Positions 27,213 through 37,571 of a stretch of 64,000 nt of DNA are shown one piece after another (positions within the stretch are counted from its first letter, which is position 1; each line of letters begins with the position of its first letter). The notes under the pieces are model-generated. The model saw only the letters and a list, made by a program, of their open reading frames with translations, had not been told where the DNA came from and searched no databases. This stretch comes from Luteibacter sp. 9135 (GTDB taxonomy: Bacteria > Pseudomonadota > Gammaproteobacteria > Xanthomonadales > Rhodanobacteraceae), in NCBI RefSeq assembly GCF_000745005.1, contig NZ_JQNB01000001.1, positions 62,001 through 126,000 of the forward strand. Reading direction: 5' to 3'. The position numbers were made by a program, and so were the translations under genes.

Positions 27213-28523
27213 ATGACCCTCCTCTGGAGCCAGCACGTACGCCTCCTCGCCAACGCCGCCGCCACGGGCGACGCCGCACGAGTCAGCGCCCTCTCCGCCC
27301 AGTACCCGGCGGCCGCCAGCGCGCTCGGCGCCTTGCTCAGGCCTGCCGAGGTGCCGCGAACGCCGCCGGCCACCACCATCCAGGCGATCGAGCAGCAGGG
27401 CATGGTGCTGACCAACGCGCAGGCGCTAGGCGTCAGTTTGCAGGACCTGGTGGGCAACCTCGAGGGCGCACGCGACACCGCCGGTCGATTGACGGAGGCC
27501 AGCGCCAGGATTTCGACGGCGATCGACCACGCGCACGGCAGCGTCGCGGGCATGGCCGAGTCGGGCAACCAGGGCCAGGCCACCGCGGGCGACCTCGACG
27601 GCCAGCTGCGCCTGCTGCGCAGCGCCCTGTCGGGCATGAGCCGCAATCACGCCCAGTTCTCCGAATACTTCACGGCGATCCGCAAGCTGACCGCCGCGGT
27701 GCAGGACATCGCCCACCAGACCAACCTCGTGGCCCTCAACGCCGCCATCGAAGCGGCGCGTGCCGGTGAAGCCGGCCGCGGCTTTGCCGTCGTGGCCGAC
27801 GAGGTGAAGCAGCTGGCCGAGAAGACCACGCAGGCCACCGCCGAGATCGACCAGGTCACGCAGACCGTCGGCGAGTTCTCCGGCCAGTTGGACGACGCCG
27901 TGCAGAACAGCCTGCGCCGGCTGGACCAGACCCAATCCGGTATCGCCGGGATGCAGGCCTCGCTGGGGCGCGTGGACGCCGCCGTGCGCGGTGCGCAGGG
28001 CAGCCTCGATGCCGCTCGCGAGGGCATGGGCGCACTGAACACTCGTGTCGCTGCCATCCAGACGTCGCAGACGTCGCTGGGCCGCATCGGCAACGAGGCC
28101 CGTCGCCAGGCCGATGCCGGTGCGCGTGCCGCCGTGCTGGCGCATCGCCTCAGCCTTGCCCGCCTCGAGACCGACGGGGCCCTCGACGCCGCCGGTCTCA
28201 GCCAGATGATCCGCGAAGCCTGCCAGGGCCTCCGCTATGCGGTGGAACTGGCGTCGCGCGACCCGGCCGGCCTCGATCGCCGCTGGCTGGATACCACGCC
28301 GCTGATGCGCTGCATCGACCAGCTCCGTGTGCGCCGCCCGGATGTATCGATCGACGGGATCCGCGGCGCTGGCGAGCGCTTCACCTCGATGGCCTCGCAG
28401 TTCGCCATCACGCTGGGCGAAGGACGCCATGCCGACGCCAGCCACATGGTCGCCGGCCTCAACAAGGAACTGGACACCGTGATCCAGGGCCTGTCCGCCG
28501 CCCTCGCGGAGCGCGCTGCGTGA
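27213..28523 (+). CDS. Soluble methyl-accepting chemotaxis protein
   Basis: The 436-residue chemoreceptor has no membrane segment, so it should be cytoplasmic. The signalling hairpin ([20 protein letters not shown], then [20 protein letters not shown], about 170-205) contacts CheA/CheW. Flanking helices have heptads with Gln/Glu-rich methylation-type patches. The C-terminal ~100 residues (from about [20 protein letters not shown]) are outside the signalling core and include LETDGALDA, resembling zinc-sensing CZB-like tails, though the defining His/Cys pattern is incomplete. It overlaps flgA by 4 nt and is driven by sigma-54, so it is made with the flagellum. The ligand is unknown. The frame upstream of 27213 is repeat DNA. 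Confidence 0.9.
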   Translation: MTLLWSQHVRLLANAAATGDAARVSALSAQYPAAASALGALLRPAEVPRTPPATTIQAIEQQGMVLTNAQALGVSLQDLVGNLEGARDTAGRLTEASARISTAIDHAHGSVAGMAESGNQGQATAGDLDGQLRLLRSALSGMSRNHAQFSEYFTAIRKLTAAVQDIAHQTNLVALNAAIEAARAGEAGRGFAVVADEVKQLAEKTTQATAEIDQVTQTVGEFSGQLDDAVQNSLRRLDQTQSGIAGMQASLGRVDAAVRGAQGSLDAAREGMGALNTRVAAIQTSQTSLGRIGNEARRQADAGARAAVLAHRLSLARLETDGALDAAGLSQMIREACQGLRYAVELASRDPAGLDRRWLDTTPLMRCIDQLRVRRPDVSIDGIRGAGERFTSMASQFAITLGEGRHADASHMVAGLNKELDTVIQGLSAALAERAA

Positions 28524-29221
28524 TCCGTCGCGCCCTGCCTTGCGGGATCGCCCTGGCGACACTGTGCGGCTGGCCGCTCGCCGCGGCGGCGGCGCAGCCG
28601 ATCGACGCGGTGAGCCAGGCTGCGGTGACCTGGCTGCAAACCCATCGCGCGCTGCCCGGCACCCGTATGGTGCTGGAGGCGGCGCCGCTGGACAGCCGGC
28701 TGCGCCTGGCCGACTGTCCGTCGCCCCTGGATGCCTCCCTGCCCGGCAATCGCCCGCTGAACGCGCGCGTCAGCGTTACCGTACGCTGCCCGGTGCCGGG
28801 TGGCTGGACGGTGCGCGTGCCCGTGATGGTCAAGCTCTTCGCCCCCGTACTCGTCAGCAGCCACCCGCTGGCCCGCGGCGACGGCCTGGGCGCCACCGAT
28901 GTCCATACGGAAGAACGCGACGTCGCCACACTGGCCTACGGCTACGTCGCCGACCTGGAGCAGGCCGGCGGACGGTCGCTGGCCCGCCCGATCAATGCCG
29001 GCACCGTACTGACGCCGGGCATGCTGGCCGGCCGCCAGGCCGTACGCATCGGCGACGCCGTCAGCATGGAGGCCAGCGTCGAAGGTGTGGTCATCCGTGC
29101 CGAAGGCGTGGCCATGGGAGCCGGGGATACCGGCTCGCGGCTTAAGGTGCGCAACGCCTCGTCGGGCAAGGTGCTGGATGCCGTGGTGCGGGGCCCGGGC
29201 CTGGTCGCGGTGCTACCCTGA
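28520..29221 (+). CDS. flgA: Flagellar P-ring assembly chaperone FlgA
   Basis: FlgA is a periplasmic chaperone for FlgI. The GTG start at 28520 overlaps the receptor stop (GTGA). The 233 residues have a signal peptide (about 1-26, [15 protein letters not shown]), followed by the FlgA/SAF region ([80 protein letters not shown]). Length is normal. Confidence 0.94.
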   Translation: MIRRALPCGIALATLCGWPLAAAAAQPIDAVSQAAVTWLQTHRALPGTRMVLEAAPLDSRLRLADCPSPLDASLPGNRPLNARVSVTVRCPVPGGWTVRVPVMVKLFAPVLVSSHPLARGDGLGATDVHTEERDVATLAYGYVADLEQAGGRSLARPINAGTVLTPGMLAGRQAVRIGDAVSMEASVEGVVIRAEGVAMGAGDTGSRLKVRNASSGKVLDAVVRGPGLVAVLP

Positions 29222-29261
29222 GCAAAAGCCCGACCGCGTCACATTTCCGACCCGCGCCAGT

Positions 29262-29288
29262 TAAAGTTCTCCGAGGGACCGCCGATAA
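29262..29288 (+). promoter_or_regulatory. Sigma-28 (FliA) promoter of flgM-flgN
   Basis: TAAAGTTC, 11 nt, GCCGATAA: near-perfect FliA promoter between flgA and flgM, with a predicted start near 29295. FlgM inhibits the sigma factor that reads this site, giving the usual feedback loop. Confidence 0.92.
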
Positions 29289-29322
29289 GGATCTTGAGGG
29301 ACAACAGATCCGAGGAAAAACC

Positions 29323-29634
29323 ATGACCACGACCATCAAGCCAGGTATTCCTAACCAGCAGCCGCCGGTGCAGCTCCGCACCCAGAACGCCGCCACGGGT
29401 TCGGCCGCCCCGACGCAGAACGCCAGCCCGGCTCGTCCGAGCGGCGACAGCGTCAGGATCACGGACTCGGCCAAGGCGCTGGATGCCGCCAGCCGCGGCG
29501 ACGGCATCGACGCCAAGCGCGTCGACGAGATCCGCTCGCGCCTCGCCGAGGGCAGCTACAAGCCCGACGCCCAGGCCATCGCCAGCAAGTTTCTTGCGAT
29601 GGAAGGCCAGATCGGAGGCGCCGGCAGCGCATGA
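29323..29634 (+). CDS. flgM: Anti-sigma-28 factor FlgM
   Basis: FlgM holds FliA inactive until it is exported through the finished hook. The 103 residues have a disordered Pro/Gln/Ala-rich N-terminal half, as expected for an exported protein, and the C-terminal FliA-binding region (DSVRITDSAKALDAA; DAKRVDEIRSRLAEGSYKPD; AQAIASKFLAMEG). A ribosome site (GAGGAAA) precedes the ATG. It overlaps flgN by 4 nt. Confidence 0.95.
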   Translation: MTTTIKPGIPNQQPPVQLRTQNAATGSAAPTQNASPARPSGDSVRITDSAKALDAASRGDGIDAKRVDEIRSRLAEGSYKPDAQAIASKFLAMEGQIGGAGSA

Positions 29635-30074
29635 GCCCGACGTCCGCCTCCGACTTCGACGTGGCGCTAGGCGCCGTCATGGGCGACCTCGCCCGTGACG
29701 TCGATGCGCTGCACGCCAGCCTGATCGACGAGCGCATGGCGCTCGATCAGGCAAACATGCCCGCGCTGGAAGTCGCCGGACGGACCAAGAGCCGCCTGCT
29801 GGACCACATCGAAAAACTCGACGTCGAGCGCCGTCAGATCAGCGACGCCGCCGGCGTCGACAGCCTGCACGACGCCCGCTGGTCGCCGACCATCGAGCGC
29901 CTGCTCGAATGCCGTCGGCTCAACGACGTCAACGGCCGCATCGTGGCGCAACGCATGGCCCATGTACGGCAGGCTCTTGCCCTGCTGGCGGGCGATGCGC
30001 CGGGCGGCTCCACCTACGGCCCCACCGGCGCGACGAAAGTAAGGCTCCGTTCCGGGATGCTGGCGCAGGCCTGA
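29631..30074 (+). CDS. flgN: Flagellar export chaperone FlgN
   Basis: FlgN binds the junction proteins FlgK and FlgL before export. The 147-residue protein is helical throughout (MGDLARDVDALHASLIDERM, ALEVAGRTKSRLLDHIEKLD), with the family Leu/Glu spacing, and ends in a Gly/Thr-rich tail. Sequence conservation is low but position directly after flgM is diagnostic. Confidence 0.88.
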   Translation: MSPTSASDFDVALGAVMGDLARDVDALHASLIDERMALDQANMPALEVAGRTKSRLLDHIEKLDVERRQISDAAGVDSLHDARWSPTIERLLECRRLNDVNGRIVAQRMAHVRQALALLAGDAPGGSTYGPTGATKVRLRSGMLAQA

Positions 30075-30126
30075 CACCACGGCACACGCGATACCGCAGG
30101 TTCACCACACGGCGTAAGAGACAGTC

Positions 30127-31401
30127 ATGGCAGCATCCCCCCAGCCGATAGCGGTGAACGACGACGGCATCCTGCCCATCGTCCGCGTCCCCGTTCTGGA
30201 CAAGAAGCAGTCGCTGTTCGCGTACGAGCTGATCTTCCCGCGGCCGGCCGGCACCGACATCGAGACGGCCGCCATCGCGCATACGCAGGCGACGCTGAGC
30301 GCCATCGCCGACGGCAGCCTCAAGCGCCTGGTGCGCGACAACCGCGCCTTCCTGCACATGTCGCGCTCGCTGCTTCTCGAGCACGCCGACATCCTGCGTC
30401 ACAACGCGCGCCTGGGTGCCAGTATCGGCGCCGATGTCGGCAGCGACGAAGCCCTGCTGACCAAGCTGCGTGAGCTGAAAAGCCACGGCTGCCTGTTCAT
30501 GCTCGAAGATTTCAACCTCCCCGCCGATCCGGAACACCGTGCCGGCGTGGATGCCCTGCTGCGTATCGTCCAGTTCGCCAAGATCGCGGTGGACCACCGG
30601 CATCCCGTGGCCGCACGGGCGCACATGGATTACGTCCATGCGTTCGGCGTCAAGGTCATCCTCACCGGCATCGACACCCACGAGAACTTCGTCGACTACG
30701 CCGAACAGGACGTCGATGGTTTCCAGGGCAAGTACCTGCTTCGCCCCGAGCGGGTGGACATGCCGCGGCTGACGCCCAGCAAGCTGGGCGTGCTGCGCCT
30801 GATGGGCGCCCTGCAAGACCCGGAAAACGGCCCCGTCGAACTGGGCAAGATCGTCCGCGACGATGCCATCCTCAGCTACAAGCTGCTGGGCTGCGTCAAC
30901 TCCGCCTACTTCGCCCTGCCCCGCCAGCTGAAATCCGTGGAACAGGCCGCCGTGTTCTTCGGCGTCAACCGTATGCGCAACTGGATCTTCACCATGGCCG
31001 TCTCGGGCATGGACGAGCGTCCGCCCGAGCTGCTGCGGCTGGCCCTGGTGCGCGCGCACATGTGCGAGAAACTGGCCCGCAGCATCAAGCCCGAGCTGCA
31101 GGAGATGGCCTTCACCGCCGGCCTGTTCTCGTTGCTGGATACGCTGATGAACGCGTCGATGGCCTATGTGCTGGAGCACCTGCCCCTGGCCATCGAGATC
31201 CGCGAGGCGCTGCTTGACGGCACCGGGCCCTTCGCCACCATCCTCGACCAGGTCCGCCACTGGGAACAGGGCGAGGTGGAGAGCGAAGACGCGCTACGCG
31301 AGCAGCACGTGGCCGCCATGGCCACCATGTATGTCGAGGCGACCAGCTGGGCGGATCACGTCTACGCGTTCGCGGACGGCTCCGCCACCGCCGAGGCCTG
31401 A
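30127..31401 (+). CDS. Degenerate EAL plus HDOD domain protein (YuxH type)
   Basis: The 424-residue protein fuses an EAL-like domain (about 15-200) with an HDOD domain (about 210-405). The EAL signature is replaced by YELIFP and most catalytic acidic residues are missing (GCLFMLEDFN, AKIAVDH), so c-di-GMP hydrolysis is unlikely and a binding or scaffold role is plausible. The HDOD part (LGVLRLMGALQDPENGPVEL; AILSYKLLGCVNSAYFALP; VEQAAVFFGVNRMRNWIFTM) is typical. It follows flgN by 52 bp and may be co-transcribed, suggesting a motility or chemotaxis signalling role. Confidence 0.85.
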   Translation: MAASPQPIAVNDDGILPIVRVPVLDKKQSLFAYELIFPRPAGTDIETAAIAHTQATLSAIADGSLKRLVRDNRAFLHMSRSLLLEHADILRHNARLGASIGADVGSDEALLTKLRELKSHGCLFMLEDFNLPADPEHRAGVDALLRIVQFAKIAVDHRHPVAARAHMDYVHAFGVKVILTGIDTHENFVDYAEQDVDGFQGKYLLRPERVDMPRLTPSKLGVLRLMGALQDPENGPVELGKIVRDDAILSYKLLGCVNSAYFALPRQLKSVEQAAVFFGVNRMRNWIFTMAVSGMDERPPELLRLALVRAHMCEKLARSIKPELQEMAFTAGLFSLLDTLMNASMAYVLEHLPLAIEIREALLDGTGPFATILDQVRHWEQGEVESEDALREQHVAAMATMYVEATSWADHVYAFADGSATAEA

Positions 31402-31409
31402 TCGCCGGC

Positions 31410-31820
31410 TCAGAGTGTCGCCGGCGCGATCAGGTGGATCACCACGTACTGCCAGATCAGCATCGCCGCCATGGCGAAAATCACCAGCAGGGTCAGCCCC
31501 GCACCGATAGCACGCCCCGCCGAGACGCCCGGGGTCTGCGAGAGCCCGATCGCATGCAGCACGCGGGCAACCACCAGCACGATGCCGAACACGTGCAACA
31601 GCATCGGCAGGGTCTGGTTGAGCTCCAGCACCAGCAGCAGGATCAGTGCCAGGGGCACGTACTCGGCGGCGTTGCCATGGGCACGCGCCGCACACGCCAC
31701 GGCGCGGTTGCCACCATCGCCCAGCCCGATGCTGGTGCGCCGGCGCAGCCGTATCACCCGAATGGCGAGTCCCATCATCAGCAGCGCAACCAGCGCCGCA
31801 TACAATCCCGTGATACGCAT
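31410..31820 (-). CDS. MAPEG family membrane protein
   Basis: MAPEG proteins are small membrane glutathione-linked or eicosanoid-type enzymes; bacterial members are mostly uncharacterised. The ATG at 31820 gives 136 residues with four hydrophobic segments (ITGLYAALVALLMMGLAIRV; VPLALILLLVLELNQT; LLHVFGIVLVVARVLHAIGL; TLLVIFAMAAMLIWQYV). The GNAAEYVPLALILLLVLEL and ARVLHAIG motifs match the family. It converges with the EAL-HDOD gene, 8 bp apart, and is downstream of the TMEM43-like gene. Confidence 0.85.
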   Translation of the reverse strand: MRITGLYAALVALLMMGLAIRVIRLRRRTSIGLGDGGNRAVACAARAHGNAAEYVPLALILLLVLELNQTLPMLLHVFGIVLVVARVLHAIGLSQTPGVSAGRAIGAGLTLLVIFAMAAMLIWQYVVIHLIAPATL

Positions 31821-31836
31821 GCCTTGTCTTCCCAGG

Positions 31837-32880
31837 TCAGTTCGATACCGGTGAGGTTCGTTGCTGCACACGCCAGATGGCCAGCCCCGCCCCCAGTACG
31901 GCGACGAGCAACCATACGCTGGCAGCCATCGCGTCGCCAGCCATCCACATCACACCGGCCACGGACGCGACGATAACGGCCCCGGTACCGGCGGCGAAAA
32001 GCACGTCGCGGCGCAGGCGACTGGTGCAGGCAAGCAGCAGCGCGCCCAGCGAGGCGGCGAGGAAAGCGGCCAGGCGCACCCAGGTCACGCCGCCTGGCGC
32101 CTGCGGGAGCACGGGCATGACGTCGAGCAGGCTGCGGACGCCCACCTGCACGTCGAACCCGGCATCCCCTTCCCTCACCGGCGTGCCGGGTACCAGGGTG
32201 TCGCCATCGATGCGGGCCAGCACGGTCATCGATTGCACGGGCACGGCTTCCCAAGAGATGCGCAGGTCGCCCAGGCGCGGGTTATCCGGTCTGGCGCTGG
32301 TGACCAGCGCATCGCCGGCGCGCTGGAAGGTGGCGGCGAAGTTGGCCGGCAGCTTCTTCTCGTCCGGCGCGACATCGACGCGACCGGGGAACGCCCGGAG
32401 GATGGGCGTGGACAGCCGGAAATGACCGAGCCTGACCTCGCCCGCCTCGAACTGACGCCCCTGGATCGGGAAGGCGCCCGGGTTGACGTGCCCCGCCGGC
32501 TTGGCGAACGCCGATGCATCGATCGGGCGATCGACCCAGTCCACCTCGTAGTGCGTGACCCCACCGACGGTGATCTCACGCCACTGGTACATCTCCACAT
32601 GGCGCACGAGCACGGTGGACTCGACACGTACGTTGAAGTCCGCATCGCGCGGCGCATCGATGATCTTCGGGACACCGCTGACCCGCGTCAGCGAGCCGTA
32701 TTGCCCCGCGGAGGGTCGCCCGTTCGCGCCCAGGTCGAGCACAGCCGCGCCGCCGTGGCGGGCGACCGCGGTGCCGTAATCCATGACGCGCCGTTCGTTC
32801 CAGGCGATCAGACCCAGCCCTACCAGGAGCAACGCCGCACCGGCCAGCCGTGACGCCCAGGCCAGGCCGGTGTGTTTCAT
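31837..32880 (-). CDS. TMEM43 family membrane protein
   Basis: From the ATG at 32880 (ATGA overlap with the preceding gene) it has 347 residues. One N-terminal membrane segment (about 6-26, [17 protein letters not shown]) is followed by a large soluble region with TMEM43 hallmarks ([52 protein letters not shown]) and three or four C-terminal membrane segments ([55 protein letters not shown]). The bacterial function is unknown. Confidence 0.83.
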   Translation of the reverse strand: MKHTGLAWASRLAGAALLLVGLGLIAWNERRVMDYGTAVARHGGAAVLDLGANGRPSAGQYGSLTRVSGVPKIIDAPRDADFNVRVESTVLVRHVEMYQWREITVGGVTHYEVDWVDRPIDASAFAKPAGHVNPGAFPIQGRQFEAGEVRLGHFRLSTPILRAFPGRVDVAPDEKKLPANFAATFQRAGDALVTSARPDNPRLGDLRISWEAVPVQSMTVLARIDGDTLVPGTPVREGDAGFDVQVGVRSLLDVMPVLPQAPGGVTWVRLAAFLAASLGALLLACTSRLRRDVLFAAGTGAVIVASVAGVMWMAGDAMAASVWLLVAVLGAGLAIWRVQQRTSPVSN

Positions 32881-33773
32881 CGTGTGTCTGGACCGCATCC
32901 CGATTCCCGTATGGCACCCGCCTTGCTATCGACGCCGGCAAGTCTCTCCAGCATATCGGCCGCGAGGTAGCGGCCTTTATCGTCTTTTACAGGCGTGGCT
33001 GCGGCGCAGTGTTCGTCGTGAGTGAAAAACAGTTTCACCCCCCGCGCGATCTTGTCGTCGAGAAAAGCCTTCTTCTCATCGATCAGTTTTTCGGGCCAGC
33101 GGTCGTAGCCCATGGTCACCGGCACATGCACCCACGCCGTGCCCGGAATCAGGTCGGCGCAGAAGACCATGCCGCCCACTTCAGCCAGCATCAGTCCCGG
33201 CGTGTGTCCTTCGGAAAACTCGAAGCGCACGGCCTCGCCCAGCGAGGTCGCGACACCCGGCTCGACCAGCTCGAGCCGGCCGCTCTCGTCGAGTAACCGC
33301 ACGATGTCCGGAATGAACGAGGCACGATCGCGCGGATGCGGATCGGTCGCGCGGGCCCAGTGCGCGGCACCGACAAGGAAGCGCGCGTTGGGAAACAGCA
33401 GCCGTGCCGGCTCGCCATCCGCCCAGGGCGCCAGCAGCCCGCCGGCATGATCGAAGTGCAGATGCGACAGCACCACCACGTCGATGTCCTCGTGGCGGAA
33501 GCCGGCCTCGGCTAACGACTCCAGCAGCACGTGCCGGTCTTCCATCACGCCGTAACGCTCACGCATGGCGGGCTCGAAAAACGCGCCGATACCCGTCTCG
33601 AACAACACGTTGCGGCCATCCAGCCCGGCCGCGAGCAGGCAGCGGCAGGCCAGGCGAATGCGGTTGTGCTCGTCGGGCTCGGCCCAGCGCGACCACAGCG
33701 CGCGAGGGGCGTTGCCGAACATGGCACCGCCGTCCAGCTTCTGCGAATTACCCATCAGCGACCACAGCTTCAT
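32877..33773 (-). CDS. Metallo-beta-lactamase fold hydrolase
   Basis: The ATG at 33773 gives 298 residues. The metal motif HLHFDHAGG (from [19 protein letters not shown]) is intact, and [13 protein letters not shown] and [11 protein letters not shown] supply further ligands (His, Asp). Overall it resembles quorum-quenching lactonase or similar soluble hydrolases ([18 protein letters not shown]), but the substrate cannot be read from sequence. There is no signal peptide. It overlaps the TMEM43-like gene by 4 nt and sits 8 bp after ggt. Confidence 0.87.
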   Translation of the reverse strand: MKLWSLMGNSQKLDGGAMFGNAPRALWSRWAEPDEHNRIRLACRCLLAAGLDGRNVLFETGIGAFFEPAMRERYGVMEDRHVLLESLAEAGFRHEDIDVVVLSHLHFDHAGGLLAPWADGEPARLLFPNARFLVGAAHWARATDPHPRDRASFIPDIVRLLDESGRLELVEPGVATSLGEAVRFEFSEGHTPGLMLAEVGGMVFCADLIPGTAWVHVPVTMGYDRWPEKLIDEKKAFLDDKIARGVKLFFTHDEHCAAATPVKDDKGRYLAADMLERLAGVDSKAGAIRESGCGPDTR

Positions 33774-33781
33774 GCGTGCTC

Positions 33782-35482
33782 CTATTGCACCTTGCCCAGG
33801 CCGGACGGACGCCGCGGATCGCTGGCGGCCTCGAGCTTGCCGGTGCGGTGGTCCCAGGTCACCACGTTCATGAATCCCCACGGCGAGCGGTTCTTCAGCA
33901 CGTGGCCCATGTCGGTCAGTGTCTTCGTGGTGGCATCGTCGAACACGCCGGCTTCCACGTCCACGCGATCGGGCAGGTACTGGTGGTGATAGCGCTTTTG
34001 CGCGGCAATCTCGGACGCGCTCTTGCCGTCGACGAAAGCCAGGATGCCTTCCAGCACCTGGGTGATGATGGTGGAGCCGCCGGGCGAGCCGATGACCGCC
34101 GTGCGGTCCGCGCCGAACACGAAGCTGGGCGACATCGACGAGAGCATGCGCTTGCCGGGGGCGGGTGCATTGGCCAGTGCGCCGCGCAGGCCGAACGCGT
34201 TTGGCTGTCCCGGCACCAGCGCGAAATCGTCCATCTCGTCGTTGAGCACCACACCGGTGCCCGCGGCGACGAAGGCCGAGCCGAACTCGAGATTGACCGT
34301 GAGCGTGGAGGCCACCATGTTGCCGTCGGCATCGATCACCGAGAAATGCGTGGTGTGCATGCCCGGCTCCGGCGCCATGGAGGTGGGCAGCAGGTCGGAG
34401 GGCGTGGCCTTGTCGGGAGAGATCGTCGCGCGCAGGCCGTCGGCGTAGTACGGCGACAGCAGCATGTCGAGCGGCATCTTCACGAAGTCCGGATCGCCCA
34501 GGTACTCGTTGTGATCGCGGAACGCCCGGCGCATGGCCTCGATGGTGAGGTGCGTGGCGTGCGCCATGTCGAGCCTGGTCAGGTCGAAGCCGGAAAGGAT
34601 GTTCAGCACCTCGGCGATGGCCACGCCACCGGAGGACGGCGGCGGCGCCGTGACGATGCGAAACCCCTTGTAGTTCACCGTGAGCGGCTGGCGCTCCTTG
34701 ACCTTGTAGGCATCCAGGTCGGCCGCTGTCCAGTTGCCGCCCGCGGCACGCGATGACGAGACCAGCAGCTTCGCTGTCTCGCCCTTGTAGAAGCCGTCAT
34801 GCCCCTTGGCGGCAAGGCGCTCGAGCGTGTTGGCGAGGTCGGGCTGGCGCAATGTCCAACCCGGCGACGGCACCGCGCCACCCGGCAGGTAGATGGCGGC
34901 GGACGATGGGTAACGCGACAGCACCGCCTGGCGACCCTCGATGGCACCGAGGAAGCGCGCATCCGGCTGGAAGCCTTCCCGCGCGATGCGGATGGCTGGC
35001 GCCAGCGACGTGGACAACGGCAGCTTGCCGTAGTGTTCGGCCATCCAGACCAGGCCGGCCGGCTCGCCGGGAATGCCGGACGACAGCGGGCCATTGGTGG
35101 AGGTGTCGCGGTTGGGCTTGCCGTCGCTGCCGACGTAGGCCTTCATGTCCACGGCTTGGGGCGCGGCCTCGCGCGCATCGATGAACACGTCGCGGTTGTC
35201 CGATGCGCGATGCAGCAGCGCCATGAAGCCGCCGCCGATGCCGGAGCTCTGCTGCTCCACCACGGCCAGCGTGGCCGAGACCGCCACGGCGGCGTCGAAG
35301 GCGTTGCCGCCCTTGCCCAACACTTCGAAGCCGGCGTTGGTGGCGAGGAAATTGGCGCTGGCGATAGCCGCGTGGCCGGGGCCGCGCGAGGCCTTGGCGG
35401 TGTCCTTGGCGGCGGACGCACCGGCACCAAGGACCAGGACGAGGCTCGCGACGAGCACGCGCCATGACGGAGCATGGACCAT
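33782..35482 (-). CDS. ggt: Gamma-glutamyltransferase / glutathione hydrolase
   Basis: Periplasmic N-terminal nucleophile hydrolase that cleaves glutathione and transfers gamma-glutamyl groups. The ATG at 35482 has GGAG 9 nt upstream and gives 566 residues with a signal peptide (about 1-24). The precursor should self-cleave before Thr at about 377 in [46 protein letters not shown] and [15 protein letters not shown] are family motifs. The frame upstream to 35659 overlaps the ferredoxin gene and is not used. Confidence 0.95.
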   Translation of the reverse strand: MVHAPSWRVLVASLVLVLGAGASAAKDTAKASRGPGHAAIASANFLATNAGFEVLGKGGNAFDAAVAVSATLAVVEQQSSGIGGGFMALLHRASDNRDVFIDAREAAPQAVDMKAYVGSDGKPNRDTSTNGPLSSGIPGEPAGLVWMAEHYGKLPLSTSLAPAIRIAREGFQPDARFLGAIEGRQAVLSRYPSSAAIYLPGGAVPSPGWTLRQPDLANTLERLAAKGHDGFYKGETAKLLVSSSRAAGGNWTAADLDAYKVKERQPLTVNYKGFRIVTAPPPSSGGVAIAEVLNILSGFDLTRLDMAHATHLTIEAMRRAFRDHNEYLGDPDFVKMPLDMLLSPYYADGLRATISPDKATPSDLLPTSMAPEPGMHTTHFSVIDADGNMVASTLTVNLEFGSAFVAAGTGVVLNDEMDDFALVPGQPNAFGLRGALANAPAPGKRMLSSMSPSFVFGADRTAVIGSPGGSTIITQVLEGILAFVDGKSASEIAAQKRYHHQYLPDRVDVEAGVFDDATTKTLTDMGHVLKNRSPWGFMNVVTWDHRTGKLEAASDPRRPSGLGKVQ

Positions 35483-35547
35483 GGATGTTGTCTCCGGACA
35501 GGAAAATTCTCTGCCCACGAGGGTACCGCATGGCACCCTGGCGGGTC

Positions 35548-35814
<267 letters not shown>

Positions 35815-35828
35815 TTACTCCCATAACG

Positions 35829-35860
35829 GAAGAAGGCGCCGCGGGTGCGGCGCCTTCTTC
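35829..35860 (-). terminator. Terminator-like hairpin after the lipoprotein gene
   Basis: A perfect 14-bp stem (GAAGAAGGCGCCGC / GCGGCGCCTTCTTC) with a GGGT loop. The 3' side of the stem supplies TTCTTC rather than a clean U-tract. It should end the coaD-lipoprotein transcript before the ferredoxin gene. Confidence 0.75.
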
Positions 35861-35885
35861 ATCACGTACCGCTAGACCGGGCCGT

Positions 35886-36389
35886 TTACATCTGCACGAA
35901 GCGGACGGTGGCGCCGGTCGGGGTCAGGGCGTCGGTCACGCGCTGCTGGTCGGCCTGGTCGCCGATGAACAGCACGATGACGTTCTTGAACGAGCCCGCA
36001 TTGGCGCCCTTGAACGCCTCGACGATCAGGTCGGCGGTCTTGGTCGACTCCGGGCCGCCGAACACGAGCATGTTGCCCGGGGTGACACCACGGGCCACGG
36101 TGCCCTGCACGTTCTCGAGCTGGCGGGCGCGGCCGTCCTGGCCGTTCTGGTCGTCACCGGCCGGCACGAAGTACGGGAACGGACGGTCGGCGGTCATGCC
36201 TTCCATGTTCTTGCGCACGATCTGGCCGAAGTACTGGCTCCAGGCCTTGGTATCGGTCGGGTTGGACGGCTTGGCGACGGCGGCTTCCTGCTGCGTGGCT
36301 GCCTGGTCGGTGTCTTCCGACTTGTTGCAGGCGGAAAGAGCCAGGGCGGCGGTCAGGGCCACGGACGCGGCGAGGACGAACTTACGCAT
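35886..36389 (-). CDS. Putative lipoprotein of unknown function
   Basis: 167 residues from the ATG at 36389 (ribosome site AAAGGTGA). The start is a lipoprotein signal (FVLAASVALTAALALSAC, Cys at about 21), followed by an acidic linker and a soluble domain (FGQIVRKNMEGMTADRPFPY; VIVLFIGDQADQQRVTDALT). A conserved phrase 'FVPAGDDQNGQDGRARQLEN' suggests a compact domain seen in Xanthomonadales. No enzymatic motif was recognised. It lies between coaD and a terminator. Confidence 0.75.
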   Translation of the reverse strand: MRKFVLAASVALTAALALSACNKSEDTDQAATQQEAAVAKPSNPTDTKAWSQYFGQIVRKNMEGMTADRPFPYFVPAGDDQNGQDGRARQLENVQGTVARGVTPGNMLVFGGPESTKTADLIVEAFKGANAGSFKNVIVLFIGDQADQQRVTDALTPTGATVRFVQM

Positions 36390-36406
36390 GATGATCACCT
36401 TTGGTT

Positions 36407-36937
<531 letters not shown>

Positions 36938-37507
36938 CTAGCTTAACGGATCGGCCGGGGCGCGGCGATAGAGGGCGTAGGCGACTTCACCGGCATGGCC
37001 CTGGCGGTGCGGACGCCATGTGTCGGGCAACGTGAAGGAGGCCCCACGCGGGGTCTCGACGTAGATCCACGCCGTGGGGGTCAGCCAGCCGCCGGCCTCC
37101 AGCAGGGCCGCCGTATCCGCCCAGGCGGCCAGCGCGAACGGGGGGTCCAGGAACACCACGTCGAACGGCGTGGCCGGGCCCGTCAGCCAGCGGGCGATGT
37201 CGTCGCCGACCACCGCCCCCGCCGTCTTCAGACGCGACAGGTTGTCCCGCAGCGCCGCGGCCAGGCGCGTGTCGCGCTCGACGAAGGTCACCGCCGCCGC
37301 GCCGCGCGACAGGGCCTCGATGCCCAGCGCGCCCGTACCGGCGAAGGCATCCAGGCAGCGCGACCCGGCAAGCACCGGCTGCAGCCAGTTGAACAGGGTT
37401 TCGCGCACACGCTCGGCGGTAGGCCGCAGCCCCGGCAGTTCGGGGACGGCCAGGCGGGAGTTGCGCAGGGTTCCGCCGATGATGCGGATGCGGCCGGTGG
37501 CGGTCAT
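36938..37507 (-). CDS. rsmD: 16S rRNA (guanine966-N2)-methyltransferase RsmD
   Basis: RsmD methylates G966 of 16S rRNA in assembled 30S particles. The 189 residues have the N-terminal IRIIGGTLRNSRLAVPE and PTAERVRETLFNWL, the SAM-binding DAFAGTGALGIEALSRGA (about 53-70) and the catalytic DPPF motif (FDVVFLDPPFALAAW). It is divergent from ftsY with a 64-bp gap, a common bacterial arrangement. Confidence 0.95.
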   Translation of the reverse strand: MTATGRIRIIGGTLRNSRLAVPELPGLRPTAERVRETLFNWLQPVLAGSRCLDAFAGTGALGIEALSRGAAAVTFVERDTRLAAALRDNLSRLKTAGAVVGDDIARWLTGPATPFDVVFLDPPFALAAWADTAALLEAGGWLTPTAWIYVETPRGASFTLPDTWRPHRQGHAGEVAYALYRRAPADPLS

Positions 37508-37571
37508 CGCTCAGCGGCCAGTGTGGGCGGGAGTGCTAGCATTCGCCCATTGTCTTTGAATCCCTCGCGCA

